Shown piece after piece: positions 50,542 through 60,508 of a DNA stretch of 64,000 nucleotides. The notes below the pieces were generated by a model. That model did not search any database, was not told where the DNA came from, and saw only the letters and a program-made list of their open reading frames with translations. The translations under genes were made by a program, and so were the position numbers. The number at the start of each line of letters is the position of its first letter. Positions within the stretch are counted from its first letter, which is position 1. This DNA comes from Caldilineaceae bacterium (lineage in GTDB: Bacteria; Chloroflexota; Anaerolineae; Caldilineales; Caldilineaceae), in contig JALHQH010000012.1 of assembly GCA_022842065.1 (NCBI GenBank), forward strand, positions 186,001-250,000, written 5' to 3'.

Positions 50542-52701
50542 TTAGCTGTGCGGGAGCAGAAAGGAAAAGGTCGCACCCTGGTCAACCTCGCCCTCTGCCC
50601 AAACCCGCCCACCGTGGCGGTGGATCACACGTTGGACAATCGCGAGCCCGACACCGGTACCAGGAAAGGCGCGTTCGCTATGCAGGCGTTGGAAGACACC
50701 AAAGAGTTTGTCCACATAGTGCATATCAAAGCCCGCGCCGTTATCACGTACCCAATAGATATTGCCATTGCTTGTCTCTGTCCCGCCGACTTCGATTAAA
50801 GCATGCTCGCGATTTGCGGAAAATTTGATCGAATTTGACAATAAATTTTGCCATACCTGCCGGATCATCGCCAGATCACCCACCGCTAAAGGCAGCGAAT
50901 TGAGCTTAAAATTGATCCGAGTGCGCTGTTCTTCCCTGACTAATTGGGCAAAAGTTTCACTGGCTAACTTGGTCATCTCTAAAGGTGTTAACTGGACTTG
51001 AATGCGGCCCAAGCGCGAAAAACCCAGCAGATCATCAATAAGCTGACCCATGCGTTGGGCTTCGTCACAGATGATTCCGCAGATCCGTAGGGCTTCACTA
51101 TCCAATTTAGGGGCGTAATCTTCGACTAGTATACGGGTGTAGCCGGCAATCGCCCGCAATGGGGCTCGCAAATCATGCGAAACCGAGTAGGAAAAGGCTT
51201 CTAACTCTTTGTTGGCTGCTTGTAACTGATTTGTCCGGTCGATTACCCGTGCTTCTAGCTCCTCATTCCAATGGTGAATTGCAGCTTCGGCTACTTTCCG
51301 ATCAGTAATTTCAGTCAGCACGCCATACCAGAGAATACTGCCATCGGCTTCTTGCTGCGGAATCGAGCGTCCCTCCACCCAGATCTCGCCGCGCACTGGG
51401 TGGCAGACCCGAAATTCAGCATGCCAAGTGGTCATTTGTTCGAGTGAGACGGCAATCGTCGCCAACGTGTGTTCGACATCGTCGGGATGCCACAGGCGCA
51501 TGATCGTCGTCGCATCTTTGGCTAGTTGCTCGGCACTCAATCCATAGATTTCTTCGATGCGTGGATTGGCGTAGGGAAAGCTGATGGTACCATCGGCCCG
51601 TTGTCGATAGGCATGCACTACCCCAGGCACTGTGTTAACAATTTTCTGAAAGCGATCCTTTTCTGCGCGCAGGTCACCCTCGATTGCTTTGCGCTCCGTA
51701 ATGTCGTGGAGCGTAACAAAGGCCTGGTAAGGTTTGGTTGCCCCTGTTTTAAATTGAGGAATGGCACTGATAATCATCCAGATAAAGCGCTGTTGCGCTG
51801 GATTAAAGACGCCTAAAGTCTGCTGATAGACTGGTTGGCCGGTCTGCAAGGCTAGCCACGAGGGATGTTGGGTCGCAGCGACCGGTGAACCATCTTCGGC
51901 AATGACTTGCCAGGCTGGGCTAGAGGAGGTTCGGTTTAATACTTCATCGCGCGTCAAGCCAAACATGGTGAGCGCTGCCTGATTGACCTCTTCGATGGTG
52001 CCGTCGGCGCGCTGATAAAAGACTCCTTGGACCATGTTATCAAAGAGGGTGCGATATTTGGCCTCGCGCTCGTGCAGGGCCTGTTCAGTTGCCGCCTTTG
52101 CCATGCCACCATAATGGTGGACGAAGCAAATGATTGCCAGCAGTAGTCCTGCGCCACCCAATATCCAAAGAAAAATGGTATGTAGCCATTGCGTGAGTTG
52201 CTGGAGGTGCATCCGAATCAAGGCATCGATTTGGATCGTCTGGCGTTCAAGTCGGCCATAGGTGAGGCGTAGCGCCGTCGCTTGGGCAGGGGTTGGCGCA
52301 GGTGTTGCCCGCCATTGCAGCAGGCTGCTGTGAAAGGCTTCGACATCTGCTTGGAAGGTCGCGGCAAGCTGGTCTGTCTTCTCAAGCTGAACTGCGATCT
52401 GCTCAAAGTTAGCAATTGCTTGTTCCAGTAAGGCCAGTCCCTGTTCCCATTCAAAAGGTGAAGTTGCCTGGTCGGCCAAAGTAATGTGTAAAAACCCTTG
52501 CACAAGATCAATCCGGGCCTGGCGCAGATTGTCAAGCGCCAGGCCTGCGCGCGTCAGGGTATACTGTTGCCGAAAGTGGAGCCAGGTGATAATCACACAG
52601 ATCAAGACCGACATAACCACCACTGCCCAGCTTAGCCATTGGTTCTTCGCCACGCGCACGAATAAAGCGCGTGGATATGTGTAAGGGAGTAGATATTTCA
52701 T
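50542..52701 (-). CDS. Membrane sensor histidine kinase with two PAS domains
   Basis: 719 residues. Two membrane segments (about 20-40 and 175-198) enclose a helical extracytoplasmic sensor. Two PAS/PAC units follow (YRTLFDNMVQGVFYQRADGT, then FQKIVNTVPGVVHAY). The kinase has H-box YSVSHDLRAPLRAIAGYTR, N-box LLSNSIKF and GTGVGLAIVQRV, of the phytochrome-like kinase group. It lies upstream of the Rcp1-like regulator and overlaps the truncated sensor gene (ATGA). Confidence 0.92.
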   Translation of the reverse strand: MKYLLPYTYPRALFVRVAKNQWLSWAVVVMSVLICVIITWLHFRQQYTLTRAGLALDNLRQARIDLVQGFLHITLADQATSPFEWEQGLALLEQAIANFEQIAVQLEKTDQLAATFQADVEAFHSSLLQWRATPAPTPAQATALRLTYGRLERQTIQIDALIRMHLQQLTQWLHTIFLWILGGAGLLLAIICFVHHYGGMAKAATEQALHEREAKYRTLFDNMVQGVFYQRADGTIEEVNQAALTMFGLTRDEVLNRTSSSPAWQVIAEDGSPVAATQHPSWLALQTGQPVYQQTLGVFNPAQQRFIWMIISAIPQFKTGATKPYQAFVTLHDITERKAIEGDLRAEKDRFQKIVNTVPGVVHAYRQRADGTISFPYANPRIEEIYGLSAEQLAKDATTIMRLWHPDDVEHTLATIAVSLEQMTTWHAEFRVCHPVRGEIWVEGRSIPQQEADGSILWYGVLTEITDRKVAEAAIHHWNEELEARVIDRTNQLQAANKELEAFSYSVSHDLRAPLRAIAGYTRILVEDYAPKLDSEALRICGIICDEAQRMGQLIDDLLGFSRLGRIQVQLTPLEMTKLASETFAQLVREEQRTRINFKLNSLPLAVGDLAMIRQVWQNLLSNSIKFSANREHALIEVGGTETSNGNIYWVRDNGAGFDMHYVDKLFGVFQRLHSERAFPGTGVGLAIVQRVIHRHGGRVWAEGEVDQGATFSFLLPHS

Positions 52702-52952
52702 TGCGCCAGAATCACCTTCTGATTAATGCCTAAGTGGGCGCCGATCAATCTGGCCATTTCAGGAAATTCACCGGTTACTTCACCAGCGACACGGAAGGAA
52801 TAAGGGGCCTCGATCGCATAACCTATACGGATCGTGTTGCTCTTTTGTAGACGCTGGAATGATTGATCGCACAGCGCGAAAAACAGCAGCGCTCCTGCGA
52901 GCACCACCAAACTTGTAAGTCCGGCAAGAATTACTTGACGATTATCTTTCAT
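52698..52952 (-). CDS. Truncated solute-binding-domain protein preceding the kinase
   Basis: 84 residues from an ATG at 52952 (frame open to 53018). An N-terminal membrane segment (VILAGLTSLVVLAGALLFFAL) precedes only the first about 45 residues of a family-3 periplasmic binding domain (IRIGYAIEAPYSFRVAGEVT, GEFPEMARLIGAHLGI). The frame then stops, overlapping the kinase start by 4 nt. It looks like the first lobe of a sensor domain that was cut or split from the kinase. Function uncertain. Confidence 0.65.
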   Translation of the reverse strand: MKDNRQVILAGLTSLVVLAGALLFFALCDQSFQRLQKSNTIRIGYAIEAPYSFRVAGEVTGEFPEMARLIGAHLGINQKVILAQ

Positions 52953-53116
52953 CTGCCAATCTTGTATATAGGTAACTGACAAGTTTAGCCACAAATTGTA
53001 CAGCAGATTACTGAACAACTGTATAGAATTATATCATAAGGAAACGGTAAAGTGAAGAAGTGATTTAGGACTTACACTTACTCTTATAGATACGACAAAT
53101 AGAGTTGGCACCAAGC

Positions 53117-53146
53117 GGGCTGCGCATCAGGGGATGCGCAGTACAC
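53117..53146. repeat. Short hairpin shared with 40.9 kb
   Basis: GGGCTGCGCATCAGGGGATGC forms a GCGCATC/GATGCGC stem. The run ATCAGGGGATGCG(C/G)AGTACAC is common to this site and 40946-40966. The surrounding 53019-53305 region holds no gene. Confidence 0.55.
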
Positions 53147-53305
53147 GATTGTGCCATGTTAATCTACGTTGTCTATTAGGCGCATGCGTAAGTTCTAAAC
53201 TCAAAAGTGGTAAGATATTAAGGTGAAGAAGAATTGCCACGCGTAGCACAATTTTTTTGCAAAGCTCCTTTTGGTTATGGTCGGTTACCTCGCTGGGTAA
53301 AAAAC

Positions 53306-53364
53306 CGCGGACGCACAAATAGGCCGAAAATCTAAGGGATTTTCGGCCTATTTGTGCGTCCGCG
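53306..53364. terminator. Perfect 27-bp-arm hairpin after the isocitrate lyase gene
   Basis: Arms 53306-53332 and 53338-53364 are exact complements with a 5-nt loop. It lies 30 nt past the isocitrate lyase stop codon and could terminate its mRNA; there is only a short T-run on the minus strand (GGTTTTTTACCC). Confidence 0.75.
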
Positions 53365-53393
53365 TGGGTGATACGCCGCTTGAATGGGGGCGC

Positions 53394-54698
53394 TTATGCC
53401 AATACGGGGGTAAATTGCGCCTCTTCGGTGGAACCAGTAAGTGCCACGGTTGACGCCAGCCCACCGGTGACGGTCATCTGGACTTCGTCGAAATAGCCGG
53501 CACCCACAAAACTCTGATGTTTCACCGCACTAAAGTTCATGGTGCGTTCCAGCTCAAACTCTTTTTCTTGCAGGCGGGAGTAGGCGGCCATCCCTTGCTC
53601 ACGATAGGCTGTCGCCAACTCAAACATGCTGCTGTTGAGCGCATGGAAGCCGGCCAGGGTTACAAATTGGAACTTATAGCCCATGGCGCCCAATTCTTCT
53701 TGGAAGTGCGCAATCGTTGCTTCGTCCACATGGCGCCGCCAATTAAAGGAGGGAGAGCAGTTATAGGCCAGCAACTTGCCTGGGAATTGGCTATGGATGG
53801 CGTGGGCGAATTCACGTGCCTCACCGAGATCGGGGGTGGAAGTTTCACACCAGACCAGGTCAGCATAAGGCGCATAGGCGAGACCCCGTGCAATGGCATA
53901 GTCAAGGCTGCCTTTGATGCGGAAAAAGCCTTCATGGGTGCGCTCGCCGGTGATAAAGGCATGATCGGCCGGGTCAATGTCACTGGTGACGAGCTGGGCC
54001 GAATCGGCATCGGTGCGCGCAATAATCAATGTCGGCACCCCCATCACATCGGCGGCCAGGCGGGCGGAGACCAACTTTTGGATCGCCTCGCGCGTCGGCA
54101 CCAACACTTTGCCCCCCATGTGGCCGCACTTTTTGGCTGAAGCCAGTTGATCTTCCAGGTGAATCCCGGCTGCGCCTGCTTCAATCAGTGCCTTGGCCAA
54201 CTCAAAGGCATTGAGCACACCGCCAAAGCCGGCTTCGGCGTCGGCCACAATGGGGGCCAGCCAATGCACACTATTTTTGCCCGCCATGTGCTGAATCTGG
54301 TCGGCGCGCAGCAGGGCGTTGTTGATGCGCCGCACCAAACGCGGGGCGCTATCGGCTGGATAGAGGCTTTGATCTGGATAGGTCTGGTCCGCATTGTTGG
54401 CGTCACCGGCCACTTGCCAACCGCTCAAGTAGATCGCCTTCAACCCGGCCTGTACCATCTGCACCGCCTGGTTGCCGGTCTGCGCGCCCAGGGTGCGCAA
54501 AAAGGGTTCGCGCTGCAATAATTCCCACAGGCGTTGCGCGCCCATTTCGGCCAGCGTATATTGCAGCCGCACCGAGCCTCGTAACTTCAACACCTGTTCG
54601 GCGCGGTAGGGGCGTTGCACCCCATGCCAGCGCGCCGAAGTCTGCCAATTATAGGTTAACGCCTTGGCCTGTGCATTCACCTTTGAATGGTCGGGCAT
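53394..54698 (-). CDS. aceA: Isocitrate lyase
   Basis: 434 residues. The catalytic loop is [13 protein letters not shown] (KKCGHMGG, with the active-site Cys). Other family elements are [31 protein letters not shown] and YNCSPSFNW. The enzyme cleaves isocitrate to glyoxylate and succinate in the glyoxylate bypass. Malate synthase is not in this window. Upstream is a 650-nt gene-poor region, downstream a strong hairpin. Confidence 0.96.
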   Translation of the reverse strand: MPDHSKVNAQAKALTYNWQTSARWHGVQRPYRAEQVLKLRGSVRLQYTLAEMGAQRLWELLQREPFLRTLGAQTGNQAVQMVQAGLKAIYLSGWQVAGDANNADQTYPDQSLYPADSAPRLVRRINNALLRADQIQHMAGKNSVHWLAPIVADAEAGFGGVLNAFELAKALIEAGAAGIHLEDQLASAKKCGHMGGKVLVPTREAIQKLVSARLAADVMGVPTLIIARTDADSAQLVTSDIDPADHAFITGERTHEGFFRIKGSLDYAIARGLAYAPYADLVWCETSTPDLGEAREFAHAIHSQFPGKLLAYNCSPSFNWRRHVDEATIAHFQEELGAMGYKFQFVTLAGFHALNSSMFELATAYREQGMAAYSRLQEKEFELERTMNFSAVKHQSFVGAGYFDEVQMTVTGGLASTVALTGSTEEAQFTPVLA

Positions 54699-55355
54699 GA
54701 AACTTCTCCTTCGATAAAATTAAATTGAATTGAACAAATAAGCGATGAAAGGAACAACAAAGTGACCCCCATGCACGGCAGCAGGCAGCGCTTAGTCGCG
54801 GCACGATGCAACGGGCAAGGGCGAAAGGGTAATTGAAAATGACGGTCAAACCGAATTGGTTAGTGTACAGCTACCACAGAAGGGACAATGAATGAAGAGA
54901 TAACACGCGAAGAAATGACTACAGAAGAGACTGGGACAAAAGCTGCTGCGGCCAGGGCAATCAAGCTCGTTGCGGGGGTGACACCTGGTAAAACAAAATG
55001 CGCTAACCGTGCGTTGACGATCAGCGGACAAAATCGCTGGCACATGGCATAGACTCCTGGCCGTGCTAGGCTACGATTGTAAAAGAGTGGTGCTAATCTG
55101 CGTTGCCGGCAAAGGCCAAACCTGCGCCCTTCAGATGCCGAGTAAAATTAGATATCAATGTGTCGCTAAAGTAAACGCAAGAGGAAAGCCAACTCTTAAT
55201 TAGCGCAGCGTATAAATAGCTAAGGGTGACAGCAGTATAAGTAGCGGTAGTTACATTTTAGTTACGGATATAAGGCTCGTCGAATCTTTCGGGGGATTTA
55301 ACCCGCAGAGGTTGGATAAACCTTGGCAGCAGCGACCAAGGTTTGATAGATTATC
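54699..55355. other. Gene-poor region upstream of isocitrate lyase
   Basis: 657 nt without a supported gene. A minus-strand frame at 54860-55045 (61 residues, hydrophobic: ATSLIALAAAAFVPVSSVVI) may be a leader or small membrane peptide. A possible site CCAGGAG lies just upstream of an overlapping ATG at about 55052. The rest shows no promoter that I can identify. Confidence 0.4.
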
Positions 55356-56567
55356 TCATTCCGCCCTCAATGGGCCATCAGCTTTTTGGTGAGCCATCTC
55401 AGCCACAAAGGTCTGCTGATGAGCGGCGCTCAAGGCAGCTTCGTAGACCATACGCACGGGTACACCTTGTTGCTGGGCAAGCTGTTGGCAGATCGCATAC
55501 TCGGGTTTGACTCCCACTACCTGTCCATCCAGCCATTTACGTTTGATCGGGATCAGGCCATAGCGGGTTTCAATGGTGATAAAATCGCGCGGCGCTTCAT
55601 GGCGATGGACCGTATGGACACGCACGCCTAGCGTTGTTGTCTCGCGCAACAGCAGATCGCTGAGGATTGTTTCGCCTGATTGGGGGGCGAGCAGACTGAG
55701 CAACACGCCTGGCCGCCCTTTTTTCATGCCGATGGGTGTGGTCCACACGTCAAGCGCGCCAGCCGCAAAGAGCTGCTCACTAATGACGCCATATAACTCT
55801 GGGTTCATGTCGTCGATATTGGTTTCGATCTGCACCAGGTGCCCATCGTCCACCGGCTCACCTAGCCAAAGGCGCGCCAGATTCGGCCAGGCAAATTCCT
55901 TCTGCCCGGCCCCAATGCCAATTCGTTGTAGTTGTAGGCGCGGCTGTCGAAAGATCGCCAACTCGGCGATCAGGGCGGCCCCCGTGGGGGTCACCAATTC
56001 ACCAGGGCCAGGGGCCGGGCGGGTTGGCGCACCGACGGCGGTGAGCAGCGCCAGCGTCGCCGGGGCCGGCAGGGGGATGCGCCCATGGGCCGAAGTGGTC
56101 CACCCTTCGCCCAATGGCGCACCGGACGCATAAAGCTGTTTGATCCCCAATGCCTGCAACCCAGCACAGACGCCAACGATGTCAATAATCGCATCAAGCG
56201 CGCCGACTTCGTGAAAATGAACTTCTTCCAGTGTACTGCCATGGACGGCCGCTTCGGCCTGCGCCAGGCGCGTAAAAACGGCGATGGCCTGCGCTTTGAC
56301 TACACTGGGCAACTCTGCCTGTTCGATGATCTGTCGGATATCGTAGAGATGGCGATGGGCATCGCCCACCGTGGCCTGGACATCAACCAGCGTGGCGCGC
56401 AGCGGCCCTTTCATGACGGTACGCGCTTGCACCTGCCAACTGCCCGCCGGCAACCCTAAGGCGGCGACGGTCGCTTCAAGTTGCGCCACTGGCCAACCGC
56501 CATCAACTAGGCAGCCCAAAAACATATCGCCCGAAATGCCCGAAGGTAGATCTAAATAGGCAATCAT
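55356..56567 (-). CDS. larC: Nickel-pincer cofactor nickel insertase LarC
   Basis: 403 residues. It starts IAYLDLPSGISGDMFLGCLVD, the LarC signature, and contains VHFHEVGALDAIIDIVG and VQIETNIDDMNPELYG. LarC inserts Ni into the pyridinium bis-thiocarboxylate nucleotide, using CTP. In some lactobacilli the gene is split by a programmed frameshift; here it is one frame. It is 8 nt downstream of larE. Confidence 0.94.
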   Translation of the reverse strand: MIAYLDLPSGISGDMFLGCLVDGGWPVAQLEATVAALGLPAGSWQVQARTVMKGPLRATLVDVQATVGDAHRHLYDIRQIIEQAELPSVVKAQAIAVFTRLAQAEAAVHGSTLEEVHFHEVGALDAIIDIVGVCAGLQALGIKQLYASGAPLGEGWTTSAHGRIPLPAPATLALLTAVGAPTRPAPGPGELVTPTGAALIAELAIFRQPRLQLQRIGIGAGQKEFAWPNLARLWLGEPVDDGHLVQIETNIDDMNPELYGVISEQLFAAGALDVWTTPIGMKKGRPGVLLSLLAPQSGETILSDLLLRETTTLGVRVHTVHRHEAPRDFITIETRYGLIPIKRKWLDGQVVGVKPEYAICQQLAQQQGVPVRMVYEAALSAAHQQTFVAEMAHQKADGPLRAE

Positions 56568-56575
56568 CAGTAAAC

Positions 56576-57412
56576 TTACTCCGCCATCAGCAGGGGAATG
56601 GCGGTTCCGTTCGCGCCATTGAGCGACCCACTGCGGAACCCGGCCAGATCGAGGGCGACAAAGCGATAGCCGGCAGCTTTGACCCCACTGGTAATCTGCA
56701 GGTGGTGCGCAATCGCTTGGGGGAAATCCTCTGCCGGCAACTCAATGCGCGCAATTTCGTTGTGATGACGTACCCGAAATTGGCGGAAACCCAATGCCAC
56801 CAACACATCCTCCGCCCCTTCAATCTGGCGCAGCAGTTCTGGGGTAATTGGCGTGCCATGCGGCACACGCGACGAGAGGCAGGCCATAGCCGGCTTGTCC
56901 CACACCGGCAACCCCAACTCCTGGGCCAGGGCGCGTACTTCGTCTTTGGTCACACCGACTTCGAGCAGCGGGGAACGCACGCCGCGCTCACGCGCCGCGG
57001 TCATACCGGGGCGGTAGTCGCCGACATCGCTGGCATTATTGCCATCCAGTACAATCCCCCACGCTTCTGCCGTCAAAATCGCTTTGAGCTGATTGTGCAG
57101 CTCCGATTTACAGAAGTAACAGCGGTTGTTGGGATTGGCGGCATAGCTGGGATCCAGATACTCTTCCGTATTGACCAGCCGATAGGGCACCCCCAACTCC
57201 TCCGCCAACTTGACCGCATCGCGCATCTCGCGCGCCGGATAGCTGGGTGAAACGCCGATACAGGCCAACGCCTTGTCACCCAACTCGGCGTGGGCAATTG
57301 CCATCACCAACGCGCTGTCTACTCCCCCTGAGTAGGCCACCAAAACCGAGCCACACTCATGCATGATCGCGCGCAGTGCCGCTAATTTCGCTTGTAATGC
57401 CATCCCTGCCAT
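56576..57412 (-). CDS. larE: Sulfur transferase LarE of nickel-pincer cofactor synthesis
   Basis: About 278 residues from the ATG at 57412, with AAGG 9 nt upstream; the frame runs to 57499. The PP-loop is VAYSGGVDSALV, RCYFCKSELHNQ follows, and the sacrificial Cys is in PAMACLSSRVPHG. LarE adenylates the nicotinate-derived carboxylate and donates sulfur from its own Cys. It lies upstream of larC. Confidence 0.93.
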   Translation of the reverse strand: MAGMALQAKLAALRAIMHECGSVLVAYSGGVDSALVMAIAHAELGDKALACIGVSPSYPAREMRDAVKLAEELGVPYRLVNTEEYLDPSYAANPNNRCYFCKSELHNQLKAILTAEAWGIVLDGNNASDVGDYRPGMTAARERGVRSPLLEVGVTKDEVRALAQELGLPVWDKPAMACLSSRVPHGTPITPELLRQIEGAEDVLVALGFRQFRVRHHNEIARIELPAEDFPQAIAHHLQITSGVKAAGYRFVALDLAGFRSGSLNGANGTAIPLLMAE

Positions 57413-57439
57413 GAAAATCATCCTTCTCTCTATATCCAC

Positions 57440-57710
57440 GACTTGACTACCAAGCCACCCCACCCTAACCCTCCCTGCGATTAAGGTAAGCGACCTCACC
57501 CCTGGGGTCCCTTTGGGAACCTCTCCAAGTTGGAGCGGGGAGATGCAGTTCCCCCTCTCCGCGCTGGAGAGGGGGTCAGGGGGTGAGGTAGATCGGCCCC
57601 TCCTTACCTTAATGGCAGTGTCCCTAACCCTCCCCTGCGAAGGGAGGGGATCTAGCTGGGAGACCCAAGTTCCCTCCCCAAGCTGGGAAGGGTTAGGGAG
57701 AGGTTAGAGT
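57440..57710. repeat. C/T-rich direct and inverted repeat region
   Basis: CCCTAACCCTCCC, CCTCACCCCC, and facing GGGGGTGAGG, AGGGAGGGG and TTAGGG units alternate between larB and larE. TAAGGTAAG/CTTACCTTA mirror each other at 57483 and 57604. No gene; it separates larB from larE by about 350 nt. Confidence 0.65.
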
Positions 57711-57764
57711 TACCCACGACTTGGCCATCGCTGCCAGTGGTGCTTTGCGACCACAGTGTGAACG

Positions 57765-58544
57765 TCAGTGGTCAGTCGTCAGTCCTGCGCCCACAATCCG
57801 GCTGTTGATCAGCGCGGCTTGGTGGCCGGCTCCATAGCCATTGTCGATATTGACAACGGAAACCCCCGACGCACAACTGTTGAGCATCGCCAATAGCGCG
57901 GCAATGCCACCAAGGCTTGCCCCATAGCCGACCGAGGTGGGCACGGCGATCACCGGCGCATCGGTCAGGCCGCCAATCACACTGGCTAGTGCCCCCTCCA
58001 TGCCGGCAATGACAACGATGACATTGGCCGTTTGGATGGTGGGAATATGGGGTAGTAGCCGGTGTAGCCCAGCCACCCCAACATCAACAATGCGGTGGGG
58101 GCGGTGCCCCATCAGGTCAAGCGTTAGACAGGCTTCGTCGACGACGGGCAGGTCGCTGGTGCCGGCGGCGACGACCACGACCCCAGCATGCCGTGCCCGC
58201 TCCGGCTCCCGGTCGAGCCAGAGACAGCGGGCGCTTTCACTAAAATGTAGATCCGGCACCACCGCCAGGGCAGCTTCATAATGCGCCTGGGTAACGCGTG
58301 TTGCCAACACCCGCGCATGGTATTCACTAAGCCGCGCAACAATGCCGGCCACCTGGGCGGGCGTTTTGCCGGCCCCAAAGATCACTTCGGGAAAGCCCCA
58401 CCGCAAGGCGCGGTGGTGATCAATGGTGACAAAGGCCAGGTCTTCAAAAGGTAGGAGGCGCAGCCGGTTGACTGCGCTTTCAATATCGCAATGGCCACTG
58501 GCAACCTCTGCCAGTAATGTGTGTAACTGCTGCTGATCCATCAT
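57765..58544 (-). CDS. larB: Nickel-pincer cofactor biosynthesis carboxylase LarB
   Basis: 259 residues. The AIR-carboxylase-like domain is visible as VVVAAGTSDLPVVDEA, GHRPHRIVDVGVAGLHRLL, VIVVIAGMEGALASVI and TSVGYGASLGGIAALLAML. LarB carboxylates nicotinic acid adenine dinucleotide and hydrolyses it, the first step of the pathway. larB, larE and larC are in order on one strand; larA is not in the window. Confidence 0.94.
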   Translation of the reverse strand: MMDQQQLHTLLAEVASGHCDIESAVNRLRLLPFEDLAFVTIDHHRALRWGFPEVIFGAGKTPAQVAGIVARLSEYHARVLATRVTQAHYEAALAVVPDLHFSESARCLWLDREPERARHAGVVVVAAGTSDLPVVDEACLTLDLMGHRPHRIVDVGVAGLHRLLPHIPTIQTANVIVVIAGMEGALASVIGGLTDAPVIAVPTSVGYGASLGGIAALLAMLNSCASGVSVVNIDNGYGAGHQAALINSRIVGAGLTTDH

Positions 58545-58643
58545 GCGTAGAACAACTACTTTCCAGAATAATATCTATCGCTACGGCCAACGTGTCTGCC
58601 CATAGTCTATGTCTTGCCGCTGGCTTTGTCAAAAATGACAAAA

Positions 58644-58673
58644 ATCGCCCGCAGCCATTTGACTGCGGGCGAT
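58644..58673 (-). terminator. Rho-independent terminator of the SH3 lipoprotein gene
   Basis: On the minus strand ATCGCCCGCAG (58673-58663) and CTGCGGGCGAT (58654-58644) form an 11-bp stem with an 8-nt loop. TTTTTGTCATTTTTG follows, downstream of the gene ending at 58743. Confidence 0.85.
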
Positions 58674-58742
58674 AATGTATGCCGTTGGTCAGCGCACGGC
58701 CGAACAGATCTCGAACACTGGGCGCTTAACTCCTGCACTTAC

Positions 58743-59846
58743 TTAGCGGGGGCGAATGGGGAAGAAGAAGCGATCCCCGGCATTTAAGGTAAATTCCTCA
58801 TTGAGATCGGCCCACGGCGGGGGGGCGTCAACCGTGACGCGGTAGCGACCAGGGACAACACAGAAGGAAACATCTTCCTCCGATGTAACCTGCACCGTCT
58901 CATTAAAGCTACCATCGGTATTGGTGAAGGTAAAGGTCAATTCTGGTCCCAACTGATTCTGTAGCAACAGACAACCCTGATCGGCAGGAAAGCCATCGGC
59001 CGTTGTCGCTGGGGTGGGGGTGGGCTGAATCGTTGGGGTGGTGGTTTCGCCAGCGGGCACAGGGGTGGCGACCGGGGCGGCTGGATCCACTGGGGCAGCC
59101 GGCAGGGCGGTGGCGTCGGTGGCCGCGGCGGCTGGAATCTGGGCACAGTCGCTATCAGCTGCGGCAAATTCACCACCGGCAATCCAGACGCTACCAAGCA
59201 CTGGATGGGTAACCTGGAACCATTGACAGTCAAGCGCCTGGCCAATAATCGGATAGCGTTCGCCCAGGACAGCTGCGCCGACTACCTCGGCCTCTGTGCT
59301 TGGGCCAGTGCGAATGCGCAGCGAGTCAACCAGCACGGTCGCAGTTGCGGTTGTTGCTGTTGCGACTTCAGTCTCCGTTACTGGCGCGCTGTCCGTGACA
59401 ACTGTGCTATCTGTAATAACGGCGCTATCGGTCAGGGTTGCACTGTCAGTCACCGCTGCCGTTTCGGTTAGCACTGGCGTCTCGGTGAGGGTTTCACTCG
59501 TAGTTACTGTCGCTGTCTCGGTCATGACTGGGGTGTCAGTCATGGTCCCCGTGTCCGTCATCCCAACGGTGTCGGTCATGGCGGTGGTGACCGTCGGCTC
59601 TTCCGCGGCGGCGATTGTCTCGGTTTCGGTCATCACTGTGCTGTCGGTCTCGACCGCTGCGGTTTCCGTGACTGGGGTCGTGGGTGTCACTGTCTCTGTG
59701 GTCGTCACCGCTGGCGGAGCAGCCACCGTCTGGCTGACGCCAAGGTTCTGGCTGAGAATTTGTGCGGTTGGCACGATTATTTGACAACCGGTAGCAAGCG
59801 TCACCAAGAGCATGCCGACAAATAAAATTAGGTTCAATTTACGCAT
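58743..59846 (-). CDS. Lipoprotein with Thr/Glu repeat stalk and SH3-like domain
   Basis: 367 residues. The lipobox LVTLATGC is followed by a long T/E/V/M/D-rich stalk of degenerate units (TETVTPTTPVTETAAVE, TDTVGMTDTGTMTDT, TDSAVITDSTVVTDS). A bacterial SH3 domain comes next (VLVDSLRIRTGPSTEAEVVG, GSVWIAGGEF). A Pro-rich linker and a C-terminal beta domain (TFTFTNTDGSFNETVQVTSE) finish it. The layout suggests a surface-anchored wall or matrix-binding protein. Function not proven. Confidence 0.75.
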   Translation of the reverse strand: MRKLNLILFVGMLLVTLATGCQIIVPTAQILSQNLGVSQTVAAPPAVTTTETVTPTTPVTETAAVETDSTVMTETETIAAAEEPTVTTAMTDTVGMTDTGTMTDTPVMTETATVTTSETLTETPVLTETAAVTDSATLTDSAVITDSTVVTDSAPVTETEVATATTATATVLVDSLRIRTGPSTEAEVVGAAVLGERYPIIGQALDCQWFQVTHPVLGSVWIAGGEFAAADSDCAQIPAAAATDATALPAAPVDPAAPVATPVPAGETTTPTIQPTPTPATTADGFPADQGCLLLQNQLGPELTFTFTNTDGSFNETVQVTSEEDVSFCVVPGRYRVTVDAPPPWADLNEEFTLNAGDRFFFPIRPR

Positions 59847-60019
59847 AAGACACCTTGTGGAGTTCTTAATGTTAACTGCGGTTGTTTGAAAATAGTCACA
59901 TTAGTGCTTGCGCACAGCGTGCTAGTGGGTCATGTTCTGTCCACTATATTGCGCGCAGTATAGCGCATTTTCATAAAAATAACAATCTCTTGTCGCCAGT
60001 TGTGCAATATGGACAACCC

Positions 60020-60496
60020 TTACCGCGCCGCCAATACCAGCCCGCGCAGCAGTTCAAATTGGCCGGCATGGTAGGATTCGTGGCGCATGAAGGAGGTGAG
60101 CAGCTCGCCGCGCGCCATTGTAAAACCGGCCGCGCTGATGACCTCACACAACGTCACTTCGTCAACGGTTTGCAAATAAGCAAGCAACTGATGATGGGAC
60201 TGATTGTATGCGGCCAACAAGTGGGCAAAGTCGGCGACATCTGCCCCTGCCCCAATGATGGGGGCCGAATCGCGCGCATAGCGGTCGGCAACCGCTGTTG
60301 TCACGACCGGTTCCAGACCGCAGACTGTCATCGTATAGTTGCGGTAACAGACAATATGGCCCAAGATCCAGTTGATACAGTTGCCGTTGACGGGCGGCTG
60401 CACCAGCGAATCGGCGTGATCCAAGCCAGCCAGCAACGTATGGACATAGCTGGCGTTGCGTTCAAAATTCCAATGTAAATTTTCCCCGGTGATCAT
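60020..60496 (-). CDS. DinB-family protein
   Basis: 158 residues forming a four-helix DinB/YfiT-like bundle. His ligands are in INWILGHIVCYRNY, and in MRHESYHAGQFELLR near the end, the usual nickel/zinc site. Members include thiol-dependent transferases and damage-inducible proteins. It is 12 nt downstream of the GreA/GreB-like gene on the same strand. Partner and substrate unknown. Confidence 0.8.
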   Translation of the reverse strand: MITGENLHWNFERNASYVHTLLAGLDHADSLVQPPVNGNCINWILGHIVCYRNYTMTVCGLEPVVTTAVADRYARDSAPIIGAGADVADFAHLLAAYNQSHHQLLAYLQTVDEVTLCEVISAAGFTMARGELLTSFMRHESYHAGQFELLRGLVLAAR

Positions 60497-60508
60497 CTCT
60501 GCTTCCTT

